Origin: Galbibacter marinus
GTDB taxonomy: Bacteria > Bacteroidota > Bacteroidia > Flavobacteriales > Flavobacteriaceae
DNA: 64,000 nucleotides
Reading direction: 5' to 3'
Assembly: GCF_000300875.1 (NCBI RefSeq)
Contig: NZ_AMSG01000003.1
Span: forward strand, 62,001-126,000
Of the stretch, positions 15,530-24,935 are shown one piece after another. Below the pieces are notes generated by a model. That model saw only the letters and a program-made list of their open reading frames with translations. It had not been told where the DNA came from and did not search any database. Within the stretch, counting starts at the first letter, position 1. Each line of letters starts with the position of its first letter. The position numbers and the translations under genes were made by a program.

Positions 15530-18364
15530 ATGAATCAAACTTCTAAGTTGAAGCTTTTACAACATATTCTCATTCTATTTTTCTTGCTTACCAGCTCGGT
15601 AGTGCGTGCTCAAGACTTCAATCAAATTAAAGCAGAGCTTATTGCGAAAACCCACACAATAAACATTCAACAAGAATTAGTATATACCAATAAAAGTTTA
15701 GATACACTAAATGAAATCTGGTTGTACGATTGGAATAACGCTTACGTTGACAAAACGACTCCCCTTGCAAAGCGTTTTGCGGAGGAGTTCAATAAGAGTA
15801 TCCACTTAGCCAGGCCACAGCAAAGGGGATATACAGAAATTATTAGTCTGACGGATCCTAATTATGGGTTTTTGAAATGGAAACGATTAGATGTTCAAGA
15901 TATTATAAAGGTCCAGCTAAACTACCCAATATATCCTGGCAAATCCTACCGTTTAAAATTGTCCTATAAAGTAAAATTACCTAGTGCAGAATTTACGGGT
16001 TATGGATACAATGATTTTAATGATTATAGACTGCGGTACTGGTACATCGTCCCTGGAATATACGACGGAAAGTGGTTGCCTTATAGCAATAAAAACCTCA
16101 ATGATTTAAATCAATTAGTCAAGGAGATTTCTATTGAAATGACCCTTCCAGCCTCTTATGATGTTATCAGTGAACTTGATGAGGTCTCTTCCATTACATC
16201 GGAAGATAAAAAGACTTTGTATTTAAAAGGACAAAATCGAGGACAGATAAACCTAAACATCACCAAATCTCATGGATTTAAAACCGTTCGAACAAACGAT
16301 ATTGATCTTGTTACCAATCTGCAAAGTAAGGACACCCTGGAGGTTAATCAATTCCTTTCAGCCCAGCGGATCTTTTCCTTCTTAGAAGATAGACTAGGGA
16401 CTTACCCTCATCAAAAAATTATGGTAAGTGAACAAGAATACCAACGAAGTCCGAATTATGGAATCAATCAGTTGCCATCCTTTTTAAGGCCTTTTCCTGA
16501 TAGTTTTCAATACGATTTGAAACTTCTTAAAATTGCCACACAAACCTATTTAGACAATACGTTGTTTATTGATGATCGAAAGGAACATTGGGTGAAAGAG
16601 GGAATTCAAATTTACCTTATGATGGCCTATATTGATGAGTATTACGACAATATGAAGCTTTTAGGTAAATTATCTAAAATTTGGGGAATACGTAGCTATC
16701 ATTTTGCACAGATGGATTTTAATGATCAGTATCCCCTACTCTATATGCTCACGGCAAGGAATTACACCGACCAACCACTTAGCACTCCAAGAGATTCGCT
16801 AATCAAATTCAACGAACGTATCGCTAACCGTTATAAGTCAGGAGTTGGTCTGGCATATCTGAATAGTTATTTAGGAGATCATTATATTGATCGAAAGGTA
16901 AAGGAGTTTTACAATAAGTATGCACAAAAAAATTGCGCTGCATCCGATTTTAAATCCATTCTGATGGATGATGCGACAAAGGACATCAATTGGTATTTTG
17001 ATTCCTATGTGGGAACAGAGGATAAAATTGATTTTAAAATCACCAATTTCCACAGAACAGAGGACTCGGTTTATGTCAATATAAAAAATAAAAGAGGTAC
17101 AAAGGCGCCTATCACACTCTTTGGAATGGATAGAAAGGATTCCATCTTATTTAAAACTTGGTATAGCGGAATTGATGACAGTAAAAGGGTACGTGTACCT
17201 AGAGAAAACCTAAAGCGTTTAGTGTTAAACTATGACCGTGTAATACCAGAGATTAATGAGCGTGATAATTGGAAGTCAATAAATGGATTTTTATCCACGG
17301 ATCGCAAATTAAAATTCCAATTCTTTAAAGATTTTGAAGATCCTTATTACAACCAGATTTTTTACGTACCTGTGTTTAGCTTTAATATCTATGATGGTAT
17401 AACAACAGGACTTCGATTTTACAACAAAACATTTCTGGCCAAACCTTTTATATACGATCTTAAACCTTCCTACGCTTTTGGAGAAAGTGCTCTTGTAGGA
17501 TCTGGAACCTTTCAATATAGAGATTATGTGGAGCACGGCAATATGTATCAAATTGATTATTATCTCTACGGCTCGTCTTTTCACTATGCCCACGGGTTAC
17601 GGTATAGTACCATAACACCTTCGATTACCTTTAAATTTAGAAATGATGACCTGAGATCAAATGAGCGCGAACTTCTCAATGTTCGTTTTGTGAATGTGAT
17701 AAGAGATGAATCACCGACAATCGATTCAGATCCTGATTACAGTGTGTTAAACGCAAGGTATGCGTATGGAAATAACGGGATTATTGATTTTCGCTCTTGG
17801 TTTGTTGACTTGCAAGTAGCTAGTGAATTTTCCAAACTTTCCTTTAATTGGGAAATGCGTAAACTATTTCCCAATAACCGTCAGTTAAACCTAAGGTTTT
17901 TTGCTGGAAAATTTATTTACAACCAAACCAATTCAGATTTTTTCAGTTTTGCTCTTGATCGCCCTACTGATTATATGTTTGACTATGATTATTTAGGACG
18001 CTCTGAGGATACAGGGATATTTAGCCAGCAACTCATTATATCTGAAGGTGGATTTAAATCCAAACTGTCAACTCCTTATGCCAATGATTGGATTGTGACC
18101 ACTAATGCGAGTATCAATGTATGGAGATGGGTAGAGCTCTATGGAGATATAGGTATGATAAAAAATAAATATCAAGACGCTCACTTTGTGTATGATTCAG
18201 GAATTCGGTTAAATCTTGTGACTGACTATTTTGAGCTGTACTTCCCTATTTACTCTAATAATGGTTGGGAAATAGCTCAACCGCAATACGATGAGAAAAT
18301 TAGATTCATTGTTACCTTAAGTCCTAAAACACTTATTGGGCTTTTTACAAGAAAGTGGTTTTAA
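15530..18364 (+). CDS. Secreted M1-peptidase-like protein without HExxH, with C-terminal beta-barrel-like region
   Basis: A 944-aa exported protein. A signal peptide (1-27, ending VVRAQ) precedes a beta-rich domain like the N-terminal domain of M1 aminopeptidases, then a degenerate gluzincin domain around 270-500. Where M1 enzymes carry HExxH-x18-E, only HWVKEGIQIYLMM (about 353) remains, corresponding to the WLNEGF-like second motif; no HExxH precedes it. The region after about 580 is rich in alternating aromatic beta strands and ends in KWF, as outer-membrane barrels do. It is likely a pseudo-peptidase anchored in the outer membrane. Substrate binding or assembly is possible; the function is unknown. 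Confidence 0.72.
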   Translation: MNQTSKLKLLQHILILFFLLTSSVVRAQDFNQIKAELIAKTHTINIQQELVYTNKSLDTLNEIWLYDWNNAYVDKTTPLAKRFAEEFNKSIHLARPQQRGYTEIISLTDPNYGFLKWKRLDVQDIIKVQLNYPIYPGKSYRLKLSYKVKLPSAEFTGYGYNDFNDYRLRYWYIVPGIYDGKWLPYSNKNLNDLNQLVKEISIEMTLPASYDVISELDEVSSITSEDKKTLYLKGQNRGQINLNITKSHGFKTVRTNDIDLVTNLQSKDTLEVNQFLSAQRIFSFLEDRLGTYPHQKIMVSEQEYQRSPNYGINQLPSFLRPFPDSFQYDLKLLKIATQTYLDNTLFIDDRKEHWVKEGIQIYLMMAYIDEYYDNMKLLGKLSKIWGIRSYHFAQMDFNDQYPLLYMLTARNYTDQPLSTPRDSLIKFNERIANRYKSGVGLAYLNSYLGDHYIDRKVKEFYNKYAQKNCAASDFKSILMDDATKDINWYFDSYVGTEDKIDFKITNFHRTEDSVYVNIKNKRGTKAPITLFGMDRKDSILFKTWYSGIDDSKRVRVPRENLKRLVLNYDRVIPEINERDNWKSINGFLSTDRKLKFQFFKDFEDPYYNQIFYVPVFSFNIYDGITTGLRFYNKTFLAKPFIYDLKPSYAFGESALVGSGTFQYRDYVEHGNMYQIDYYLYGSSFHYAHGLRYSTITPSITFKFRNDDLRSNERELLNVRFVNVIRDESPTIDSDPDYSVLNARYAYGNNGIIDFRSWFVDLQVASEFSKLSFNWEMRKLFPNNRQLNLRFFAGKFIYNQTNSDFFSFALDRPTDYMFDYDYLGRSEDTGIFSQQLIISEGGFKSKLSTPYANDWIVTTNASINVWRWVELYGDIGMIKNKYQDAHFVYDSGIRLNLVTDYFELYFPIYSNNGWEIAQPQYDEKIRFIVTLSPKTLIGLFTRKWF

Positions 18365-18532
18365 TTAAAATTAATTTAAAAAGGACATTTTAAATACTAT
18401 ACGGTTATAGTTGTTTTTAAAAAATAATGAAAATTATTCAGTAAATTAGGTGATTGTTAATTATATTTTAAAGAATCATCAATTGATTAAGATATTTATG
18501 GTTTATTGTTAAAAATGGCTCATTTTTTTTAA

Positions 18533-18563
18533 TTGCATAACCGATTCTTTTTACCTACTTTTG
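18533..18563 (+). promoter_or_regulatory. Promoter of the fused E1 gene
   Basis: TTG (18533-18535), 20 bp, then TACTTTTG (18556-18563) matches the Bacteroidota consensus. It leaves a leader of about 15 nt before the ATG at 18586. Confidence 0.65.
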
Positions 18564-18585
18564 CGTTGGTAAGATCTAATATTTT

Positions 18586-20997
18586 ATGCAAGCTACATCG
18601 TTTACTAAAGAAGATATTTCATTCGAAGATTTTAAAAGCCAAATTCTCAATGACTACAAAGTTGCTCTCATTAGCCGAGAGTGTAGTTTATTAGGAAGGC
18701 GTGAGGTTTTAACTGGAAAAGCCAAATTTGGAATATTTGGTGATGGAAAAGAATTACCTCAATTAGCCATGGCAAAAGCTTTTAAAAATGGTGATTTTAG
18801 AAGTGGTTACTATCGTGATCAGACTTTTATGATGGCCATCGGTGAGCTGAGTATAAAAAACTTTTTTGCTGGATTGTATGCCCATACTGACATTGAAAAG
18901 GAGCCCATGAGTGCTGGTAGGCAAATGGGTGGGCACTTCTTAACTAGAAGTAATAATCCAGATGGCAGTTGGTTGGATTTAACCAAGCAAAAAAACAGTG
19001 CCGCTGACATCTCCACAACCGGTGGACAAATGCCTAGATTACTTGGACTTGCACAAGCCTCTAAAATATATAGAGAAGTTAACGACATCGACAGTACAGG
19101 CTTTTCAGTAAATGGTAATGAAGTCGCTTGGGGAACTATTGGGAATGCCAGTACAAGTGAAGGAATTTTCTTTGAAACAATTAATGCTGCTGGTGTTATG
19201 CAAGTCCCTATGGTAGTTAGCATCTGGGATGATGATTACGGGATTTCTGTACATGCAAAGCATCAAACAACCAAAGAAAATATTGGTGAAATTCTCAAAG
19301 GATTCCAGAGAACGGAAACAGAAAATGGTTTCGAAATTATCGTTGTTAATGGGTGGGACTATGTGGAATTAACCAAGGCTTACTCTAAGGCAGAAAGTAT
19401 CGCTAGAGAACAACACGTTCCCGTAATTATCCATGTGAAAGAACTTACCCAACCTCAAGGACATTCAACCTCTGGTTCTCATGAGCGTTATAAATCAAAA
19501 AAGCGCTTGGATTGGGAAAAAGAATATGACTGTAATATCCAGTTCAGATCGTGGATTGTTTCAAATAACTTTGCCACCACTCAAGAATTGGAGATAATTG
19601 AAAAACAGGTCAAAAAAGATGTCCGTGATGGGAAAAAAGAAGCGTGGTTAGAGTTTATTACTCCTATCAAAGAACAAAAGAAGATCGTTGTTAAATTGCT
19701 AGCTGAGTTAGGCACCTCTAGTAAAAATAAAAACTTCATTGACAAAATCAAAAATGACCTTATTGCTTTAGACGATCCTGCTAAACGTCAGATTTTAGGT
19801 TCAGCTCGAAAAGCACTTAGGTATGTTGTTGGTGAGAATTCTAAAGAGAAAACAGCTTTAATCCAGTGGATTGATAGTTTCTATGTCAAAACACAACCAG
19901 AATACAGTTCGCACCTTTATAGTGAAACCAAAAATAATGCAGTAAATGTGGCTGCCGTAGCACCGCTCTACGGGGATAACCCAGAGCAAGTAGATGGAAG
20001 AATTGTCCTTAGAGATAATTTCGACAAGCTTTTTGCAAACCATAAAAACGCTTTAGTTTTTGGGGAGGATAGCGGAAAGATTGGAGATGTAAATCAAGGT
20101 TTAGATGGGCTTCAAGAAAAATATGGCGAACTCCGCATAGCGGACACTGGAATCCGTGAAGCATCTATTGTTGGTCAAGGAATTGGACTTGCTATGAGAG
20201 GTTTGCGGCCCATAGCTGAGATTCAATACTTGGATTATATCTTGTATGCACTTTATGTCTTAAGTGATGATTTGTCTACCTTGTTATACCGTACTGTAGG
20301 TAAACAAAAAGCTCCTGTTATTATTCGAACGCGTGGACATCGTTTAGAAGGAATATGGCATGCCGGATCGCCAATGGGAGGGTTAATTCACTTATTAAGA
20401 GGAATGTATATTCTGGCGCCTAGAAACATGACTAAAGCAGCTGGATTCTACAATACCTTGATGGAGAGTGATGAACCTGCACTTATTATTGAAAGCCTTA
20501 ATGGGTATCGCCTAAAAGAACCACTTCCAGAAAACATAGGAGAATTCAGGGAGCCTATTGGCGTTGTTGAAACCCTTAAAACAGGAAGTGATATTACAAT
20601 CGTATCTTACGGATCGACTATTAGAATTGTAGAACAAGTTGCAAAAGAACTACAAGAAGTTGATATCGATGTTGAACTCATCGATGCTCAGAGCTTACTT
20701 CCTTTTGATATTGATCATCATACGTTAGAGAGTTTGAAGAAAACCAATCGTCTGTTAATTGTAGATGAAGATGTACCAGGTGGATGTTCAGCTTATTTAC
20801 TTCAAGAAATAGTTGAAAATCAAGGTGGTTACAAATACCTGGACAGCGCTCCACAAACGCTAACCTCTAAAGCTCATAGAACAGCCTATGCGAGTGATGG
20901 AGATTATTTCTCTAAACCAAATGCTGAAGATATATTTGAAAAAGTATATGCTATTATGCATGAGTCAAATCCAAGTAAGTATCCAACATTACGTTAG
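18586..20997 (+). CDS. 2-oxoacid (branched-chain) dehydrogenase E1, alpha and beta subunits fused
   Basis: An 803-aa ThDP-dependent E1 component. Residues about 20-400 are E1-alpha-like and 475-800 E1-beta-like (FGEDSGKIGDVNQGL, IQYLDYILYAL, RTRGHRLEG, then the C-terminal transketolase domain IVSYGSTI). The usual ThDP motif GDG-x(~27)-NN appears as GNASTSEG (186-193) and WDDDYGIS (214-221). The metal-ligand Asp and Asn are therefore exchanged. Fused E1 proteins of this kind are common in Bacteroidota and usually annotated as branched-chain 2-oxoacid dehydrogenase. E2 is not nearby; lpdA (E3) lies 17 kb away. Substrate specificity is inferred, not seen. Confidence 0.85.
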   Translation: MQATSFTKEDISFEDFKSQILNDYKVALISRECSLLGRREVLTGKAKFGIFGDGKELPQLAMAKAFKNGDFRSGYYRDQTFMMAIGELSIKNFFAGLYAHTDIEKEPMSAGRQMGGHFLTRSNNPDGSWLDLTKQKNSAADISTTGGQMPRLLGLAQASKIYREVNDIDSTGFSVNGNEVAWGTIGNASTSEGIFFETINAAGVMQVPMVVSIWDDDYGISVHAKHQTTKENIGEILKGFQRTETENGFEIIVVNGWDYVELTKAYSKAESIAREQHVPVIIHVKELTQPQGHSTSGSHERYKSKKRLDWEKEYDCNIQFRSWIVSNNFATTQELEIIEKQVKKDVRDGKKEAWLEFITPIKEQKKIVVKLLAELGTSSKNKNFIDKIKNDLIALDDPAKRQILGSARKALRYVVGENSKEKTALIQWIDSFYVKTQPEYSSHLYSETKNNAVNVAAVAPLYGDNPEQVDGRIVLRDNFDKLFANHKNALVFGEDSGKIGDVNQGLDGLQEKYGELRIADTGIREASIVGQGIGLAMRGLRPIAEIQYLDYILYALYVLSDDLSTLLYRTVGKQKAPVIIRTRGHRLEGIWHAGSPMGGLIHLLRGMYILAPRNMTKAAGFYNTLMESDEPALIIESLNGYRLKEPLPENIGEFREPIGVVETLKTGSDITIVSYGSTIRIVEQVAKELQEVDIDVELIDAQSLLPFDIDHHTLESLKKTNRLLIVDEDVPGGCSAYLLQEIVENQGGYKYLDSAPQTLTSKAHRTAYASDGDYFSKPNAEDIFEKVYAIMHESNPSKYPTLR

Positions 20998-21039
20998 ATA
21001 TCCTTTAAAACCACTTGTGAAAAGCTAAAATAATAGGTT

Positions 21040-22041
21040 TTAAAAAAGGGCAAGTTGTAATTCTTTAAGTAGGTCTTCTTGAGACATATTGGTTGCTCCT
21101 ACCCCTTTACCTTTCATATCGAGTTGGCGCAATTTTGAAACCACTTGACTACACCGTTTCATGGGAAAGTTTCTTGCCGCCGTTTGGTATTCGGAAACAA
21201 AATACGGATTTATTCTAAGGGCTGAAGCTACTGCAGATTTTGATTGATCTTTTAATCCGTGATACTGCAATAGTTGTGAGAAAAAGCTATACAGCAAAGA
21301 TACGGTAACTACAAAAGGATTGTCCTTTGGGTTTTGAGAAAAATACTGAATGATTCTTGCTGCTTTAACCACATCCCGCTCGCCTATGGCTTTGCGTAGT
21401 TCAAAATTATTGAACTCTTTACTAATCCCTATATTTTCTTCTATATGGCTAGGTGTGATCTCAGTACCTTTTGGCACAATGATTTGTAGCTTTTCTAATT
21501 CTTTACTAATTCTACTGAGGTCATTTCCTAGAAACTCTACGAGCATTTGAGTGGCTTTAGGGGCGATTTGATAACTCTTACCACTTAGAATTCTTCGAAT
21601 CCACTCTCCTACCTGGTTTTCATAAAGTTTTTTACTCTCAAAAATATACCCATTTTTAGCGATCGCTTTATAGGCTTTCTTGCGTTTGTCTAATTTTTTA
21701 TATTTATAACAGAAAATAAGCACAGTGGAAGGCTGTGGATTCAGTGCATAAGACTCAATTTGATCAATCGTTCTAGAAAGATGTTGGGCTTCTTTGACAA
21801 TGATTACCTGTCGCTCTGCCATCATAGGATAGCGTTTTGCACTTGAGGTAATAGCTTCCATGTTTACATCCTTTCCATACATTACCATTTGGTTAAACCC
21901 CTTCTCCTGTTCACTTAAAATTGACTGTTCCATGAATTCGGCTATTTTGTCGATATAGTAGGACTCCTCACCCATTAGAAAATAAATAGGTTTTATTTCC
22001 CCAGCCTTAATTTGCTTCACTATTTTGGCAACTTCATCCAT
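21040..22041 (-). CDS. holA: DNA polymerase III subunit delta
   Basis: A 333-aa clamp-loader delta subunit that opens the beta clamp during replication. The N-terminus has YFLMGEESYYIDKI, a nucleotide-fold opening typical of HolA, followed by VIIVKEAQHL. The C-terminal collar domain contains LLQYHGLK and NPYFVSEYQTAARNF. The length matches the family. It is divergent from the HSDR_N gene with 54 bp between starts, a pairing common in flavobacteria. Confidence 0.93.
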   Translation of the reverse strand: MDEVAKIVKQIKAGEIKPIYFLMGEESYYIDKIAEFMEQSILSEQEKGFNQMVMYGKDVNMEAITSSAKRYPMMAERQVIIVKEAQHLSRTIDQIESYALNPQPSTVLIFCYKYKKLDKRKKAYKAIAKNGYIFESKKLYENQVGEWIRRILSGKSYQIAPKATQMLVEFLGNDLSRISKELEKLQIIVPKGTEITPSHIEENIGISKEFNNFELRKAIGERDVVKAARIIQYFSQNPKDNPFVVTVSLLYSFFSQLLQYHGLKDQSKSAVASALRINPYFVSEYQTAARNFPMKRCSQVVSKLRQLDMKGKGVGATNMSQEDLLKELQLALF

Positions 22042-22095
22042 TTTATTCTAAGCCTAAATTTAAATAATCCATGAATTAATCTGATATTTGCCACT

Positions 22096-22542
22096 ATGCA
22101 GCAATTATCATTTCCAACATATGAGTTTCGATTCAAAAATAGCAAAAATAAAATCCATATTTTTGATCAGATCAGGAAAAAGTTTATCCTTCTTCAACCA
22201 GAAGAATGGGTGCGTCAGCATGTGGTTAAATACTTAATACACCAAAAGAATTATCCGATCTCTTTGATTAATGTTGAAAAGGTACTCACTGTGAATGGTT
22301 TAAAAAAACGCTACGATGTTATTGTTTATAATTCTGACGGAAGCATTGAGTTAATCGTTGAGTGTAAAGCACCCACAATTCCCATCTCCCAAGCAACCTT
22401 CGATCAAATTGCACGTTATAATAGCGCATTAAGAGGAAATTTATTAATGGTAACCAATGGTCTGCAACACTATTACTGTAAAATGGATTACGAAAAAGAA
22501 AAGTATATCTTTCTAAAGGATATCCCACCATATATGCTTTAA
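22096..22542 (+). CDS. Stand-alone type I restriction HsdR N-terminal (HSDR_N) domain protein
   Basis: A 148-aa protein consisting only of the nuclease-like domain found at the start of HsdR subunits. Core features are PEEWVRQHVVKYLI (about 35-48), KKRYDVIVYN with the motif-II aspartate, and ELIVECKAP, the E-x-K of the PD-(D/E)xK fold, at about 87-95. No helicase, hsdM or hsdS gene is present. The catalytic triad appears intact, so nuclease activity is possible, but the genomic setting beside holA is housekeeping rather than restriction. The function is unknown. Confidence 0.83.
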   Translation: MQQLSFPTYEFRFKNSKNKIHIFDQIRKKFILLQPEEWVRQHVVKYLIHQKNYPISLINVEKVLTVNGLKKRYDVIVYNSDGSIELIVECKAPTIPISQATFDQIARYNSALRGNLLMVTNGLQHYYCKMDYEKEKYIFLKDIPPYML

Positions 22543-22575
22543 TTTGCAGGCATGTTTAAAATATGTTGTAATTAA

Positions 22576-23595
22576 ATGTTACCAATGGAAGTAGCAGTTG
22601 TTATTCTTAATTGGAATGGAAAGGATTTATTAGAGAAATTTTTACCCTCTGTGGTAAAACATTCCAATAAGGCCACCATATACGTGGCAGATAATGCCTC
22701 TAGTGATGAATCGGTGGAATTTTTAAAGACCCACTATCCCGAGATTACTATCATTAAAAATGCGACCAACGGAGGGTTTGCTAAAGGGTACAACGATGCT
22801 CTTGTCCATGTAAAGGAGCCTATATTTTGTCTTTTAAATTCCGATGTGGAGGTTACACCTAATTGGATCGATCCCATTGTTGAGCTTTTTGAAAAGAATC
22901 CAAACATAGCTATTGCTCAACCAAAGATTATGGATTATAAAAGTAAATCTTACTTTGAATATGCTGGTGCAGCGGGTGGATATTTAGATAGGTTGGGTTA
23001 TCCCTTTTGTAGAGGTCGGGTATTTCAAACCCTAGAAGAAGATAAAGGGCAGTACAATGATAATAGCGAAATATTCTGGGCAACAGGGGCATGTATGTTC
23101 TTGCGAAACGACGTTTTTCACAGCCTAGGAGGTTTTGACGAAGACTACTTCGCTCACCAAGAAGAAATCGATTTGTGTTGGAGGGCCCATAATCATGGGT
23201 TTAAAGTGTATTATACGGCAGAATCACATGTGTTCCATGTGGGCGGTGCAACGCTGGCTAATATGAATCCGAAAAAGACATTTTTAAACTTTAGAAACTC
23301 CCTCTATTCTATTACCAAAAACCTACCCAAACGCAAAGTATTGCCTATAATTATTGCACGATTATTTTTAGATGGAATCGCTGGAATACGCTTTCTTTTT
23401 CAATTTAAATTCTTACATTTATGGGCAATAATAAAGGCGCACTTTAGTTATTACTATAATTTTAATAAAACATTCAAAAAGAGAGGTTTTATTGAAAAAG
23501 ATATAAAGTATTATGAAGGCAATTCTATTGTTTTAGGTTATTTTGTCAAGGGAAAACGACATTTCAGTCAATACGCAAGAAAACATTCCGCATAA
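22576..23595 (+). CDS. Family 2 glycosyltransferase
   Basis: A 339-aa GT2 enzyme that transfers sugars to cell-surface polysaccharide or lipid carriers. AVVILNWNGKDLLEKF opens the GT-A fold; YVADNASSDESVEFL, LLNSDVEV (the DxD-like metal site) and GFDEDYFAHQEEIDLCWRA are the hallmark motifs. The last 80 residues include a basic, possibly membrane-associated helix region. Two ATG codons, 9 bp apart, could start it; MEVAVVILNWNG (start 22585) fits family N-termini slightly better. Donor and acceptor are unknown. Confidence 0.88.
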   Translation: MLPMEVAVVILNWNGKDLLEKFLPSVVKHSNKATIYVADNASSDESVEFLKTHYPEITIIKNATNGGFAKGYNDALVHVKEPIFCLLNSDVEVTPNWIDPIVELFEKNPNIAIAQPKIMDYKSKSYFEYAGAAGGYLDRLGYPFCRGRVFQTLEEDKGQYNDNSEIFWATGACMFLRNDVFHSLGGFDEDYFAHQEEIDLCWRAHNHGFKVYYTAESHVFHVGGATLANMNPKKTFLNFRNSLYSITKNLPKRKVLPIIIARLFLDGIAGIRFLFQFKFLHLWAIIKAHFSYYYNFNKTFKKRGFIEKDIKYYEGNSIVLGYFVKGKRHFSQYARKHSA

Positions 23596-23662
23596 AAGCG
23601 GTGTTATTACTGATTTAAGAGAAAATTAACTAAAAACGAAGAACAAACATGCGCTTTTTATC

Positions 23663-23670
23663 TATTTTTG
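23663..23670 (+). promoter_or_regulatory. -7 element of the OmpA lipoprotein gene
   Basis: TATTTTTG matches TAnnTTTG exactly, 40 bp before the ATG at 23711. No clear -33 box was found. Confidence 0.5.
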
Positions 23671-23710
23671 TGTAAAATTGTTAAAACGTTAATTAAGTAA
23701 AATCATAATC

Positions 23711-24550
23711 ATGAAACAAATTTTATTATTTGGGGCAGCCGCTGCAATTTTTCTTTCTTCCTGTGTGTCTTCTAAGAAGTACGCGGAATTACAAACGAAG
23801 CAGAAGCAAACCGAAGACCTATTAAACTCTGCAACTGTAAAGCTTAATACATGTTTGGAAGAGAAAGATAGTTACAAATCTCAGTTGGATGTTCTTAGAA
23901 GAAACAACCAAGATTTAATAAACAATATGGGTAACCTTACTACACTAACAGCTAAAGGTGCCGATAACTTAGAAAAATCATTAGAAAGCCTAAGAGAGAA
24001 AGACTTAACAATTCGCAAATTACAGGATGCTGTAACTCGTAGAGATTCTGTTAACCTTGCTCTAGTACAAAGCTTGAAAGGAGTTTTGGGTAACCTTGAT
24101 GATGAGGATATCAACATTAGCGTTGAAAAAGGAGTGGTTTACGTAAACATCTCTGACAAATTGTTATTCTCTAGTGGTAGTACTACGGTATCTGCAAGAG
24201 CAAAAGAAGTGTTAGGTAAAGTTGCAACTGTTGTGAAAAATAAACCTGACTTTGAATTTATGGTTGAAGGTCACACTGATACTGTGCCAATTCATACAGC
24301 TAGAATGAGTGATAACTGGGACTTGAGTGTTCTAAGAGCAACTTCAGTTGTTAGAATTCTTCAAAATGATTTCGGAGTATCTCCTTCTAGAATGACTGCT
24401 GCGGGTAGAAGTCAATATATCCCAGTTGCTTCTAATGATACTAAAGATGGAAGAGCTAAAAACAGAAGAACAAGAATCGTTATTCTTCCTAAATTGGATC
24501 AGTTCTACAGTATGATCGAAGAAGGAATGAAAGATCCTGAAATTAACTAA
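23711..24550 (+). CDS. OmpA-family peptidoglycan-binding lipoprotein
   Basis: A 279-aa outer-membrane lipoprotein. The signal peptide ends at LSSC with the lipidated cysteine at 18. Residues 20-125 are a long coiled coil. Residues about 140-265 form the OmpA C-terminal domain, with LLFSSGSTTVS, VEGHTDT, WDLSVLRATSVVRIL and DGRAKNRRTRI, which bind diaminopimelate in peptidoglycan. It probably tethers the outer membrane to the wall, like Pal-type proteins. It has its own promoter element and a very strong terminator, suggesting a highly expressed single gene. Confidence 0.92.
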   Translation: MKQILLFGAAAAIFLSSCVSSKKYAELQTKQKQTEDLLNSATVKLNTCLEEKDSYKSQLDVLRRNNQDLINNMGNLTTLTAKGADNLEKSLESLREKDLTIRKLQDAVTRRDSVNLALVQSLKGVLGNLDDEDINISVEKGVVYVNISDKLLFSSGSTTVSARAKEVLGKVATVVKNKPDFEFMVEGHTDTVPIHTARMSDNWDLSVLRATSVVRILQNDFGVSPSRMTAAGRSQYIPVASNDTKDGRAKNRRTRIVILPKLDQFYSMIEEGMKDPEIN

Positions 24551-24590
24551 TTGGGTTTTATCACCTTAAATTAGAGTAATATATATTTAA

Positions 24591-24628
24591 TATGGTTGTC
24601 TATTTTATTAGACAACCATATTTTTTTT
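24591..24628 (+). terminator. Terminator of the OmpA lipoprotein gene
   Basis: TATGGTTGTCTA (24591-24602) pairs perfectly with 24609-24620 around a 6-nt loop and is followed by eight T residues. It is a textbook intrinsic terminator. Confidence 0.93.
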
Positions 24629-24872
24629 ACTCACTATCCAAGGCATACATAATTCCTTTTGATCGGAATGTCATTGTAACAGAACCTTAATAAGGTCAGT
24701 TTCTTCACTTCCTCTTGGGAGAAGCCTGTAAAATTTTCATTGTTTTTTAAGAGTAAGCGGATAAGTCCAAAAGAAGGTTAGATCCTTTGGAAATGGACTA
24801 AAGCGCGAACTTCTTTTCTGCCACAATTAGTTTATAAAAATATTTGCTAGAAATAAATCATTTTAAGGAAGT
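24629..24872. other. Intergenic stretch with a possible coding remnant
   Basis: The gap between the OmpA and glyA genes is 385 bp, with a terminator at each end. The middle holds no gene call. On the minus strand, an open frame of 47 codons without a start (24637-24777, stop at 24634-24636) has protein-like composition (ENFTGFSQEEVKKL). It may be a gene remnant or chance. Confidence 0.3.
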
Positions 24873-24908
24873 AAAAAAAAACCTCTAAAGATTTCTCCCC
24901 AGAGGTTT
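24873..24908 (-). terminator. Terminator of glyA
   Basis: AAACCTCT (24879-24886) and AGAGGTTT (24901-24908) form the stem, and on the minus strand the run of A residues at 24873-24881 becomes the T tract. Confidence 0.88.
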
Positions 24909-24935
24909 AAAAAAAATATGATACGTATTACTTTC

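Noticed and set aside
22096-22542. Restriction-modification system
   Set aside because: Only the HsdR N-terminal domain is present; no methylase, specificity or helicase gene is adjacent.
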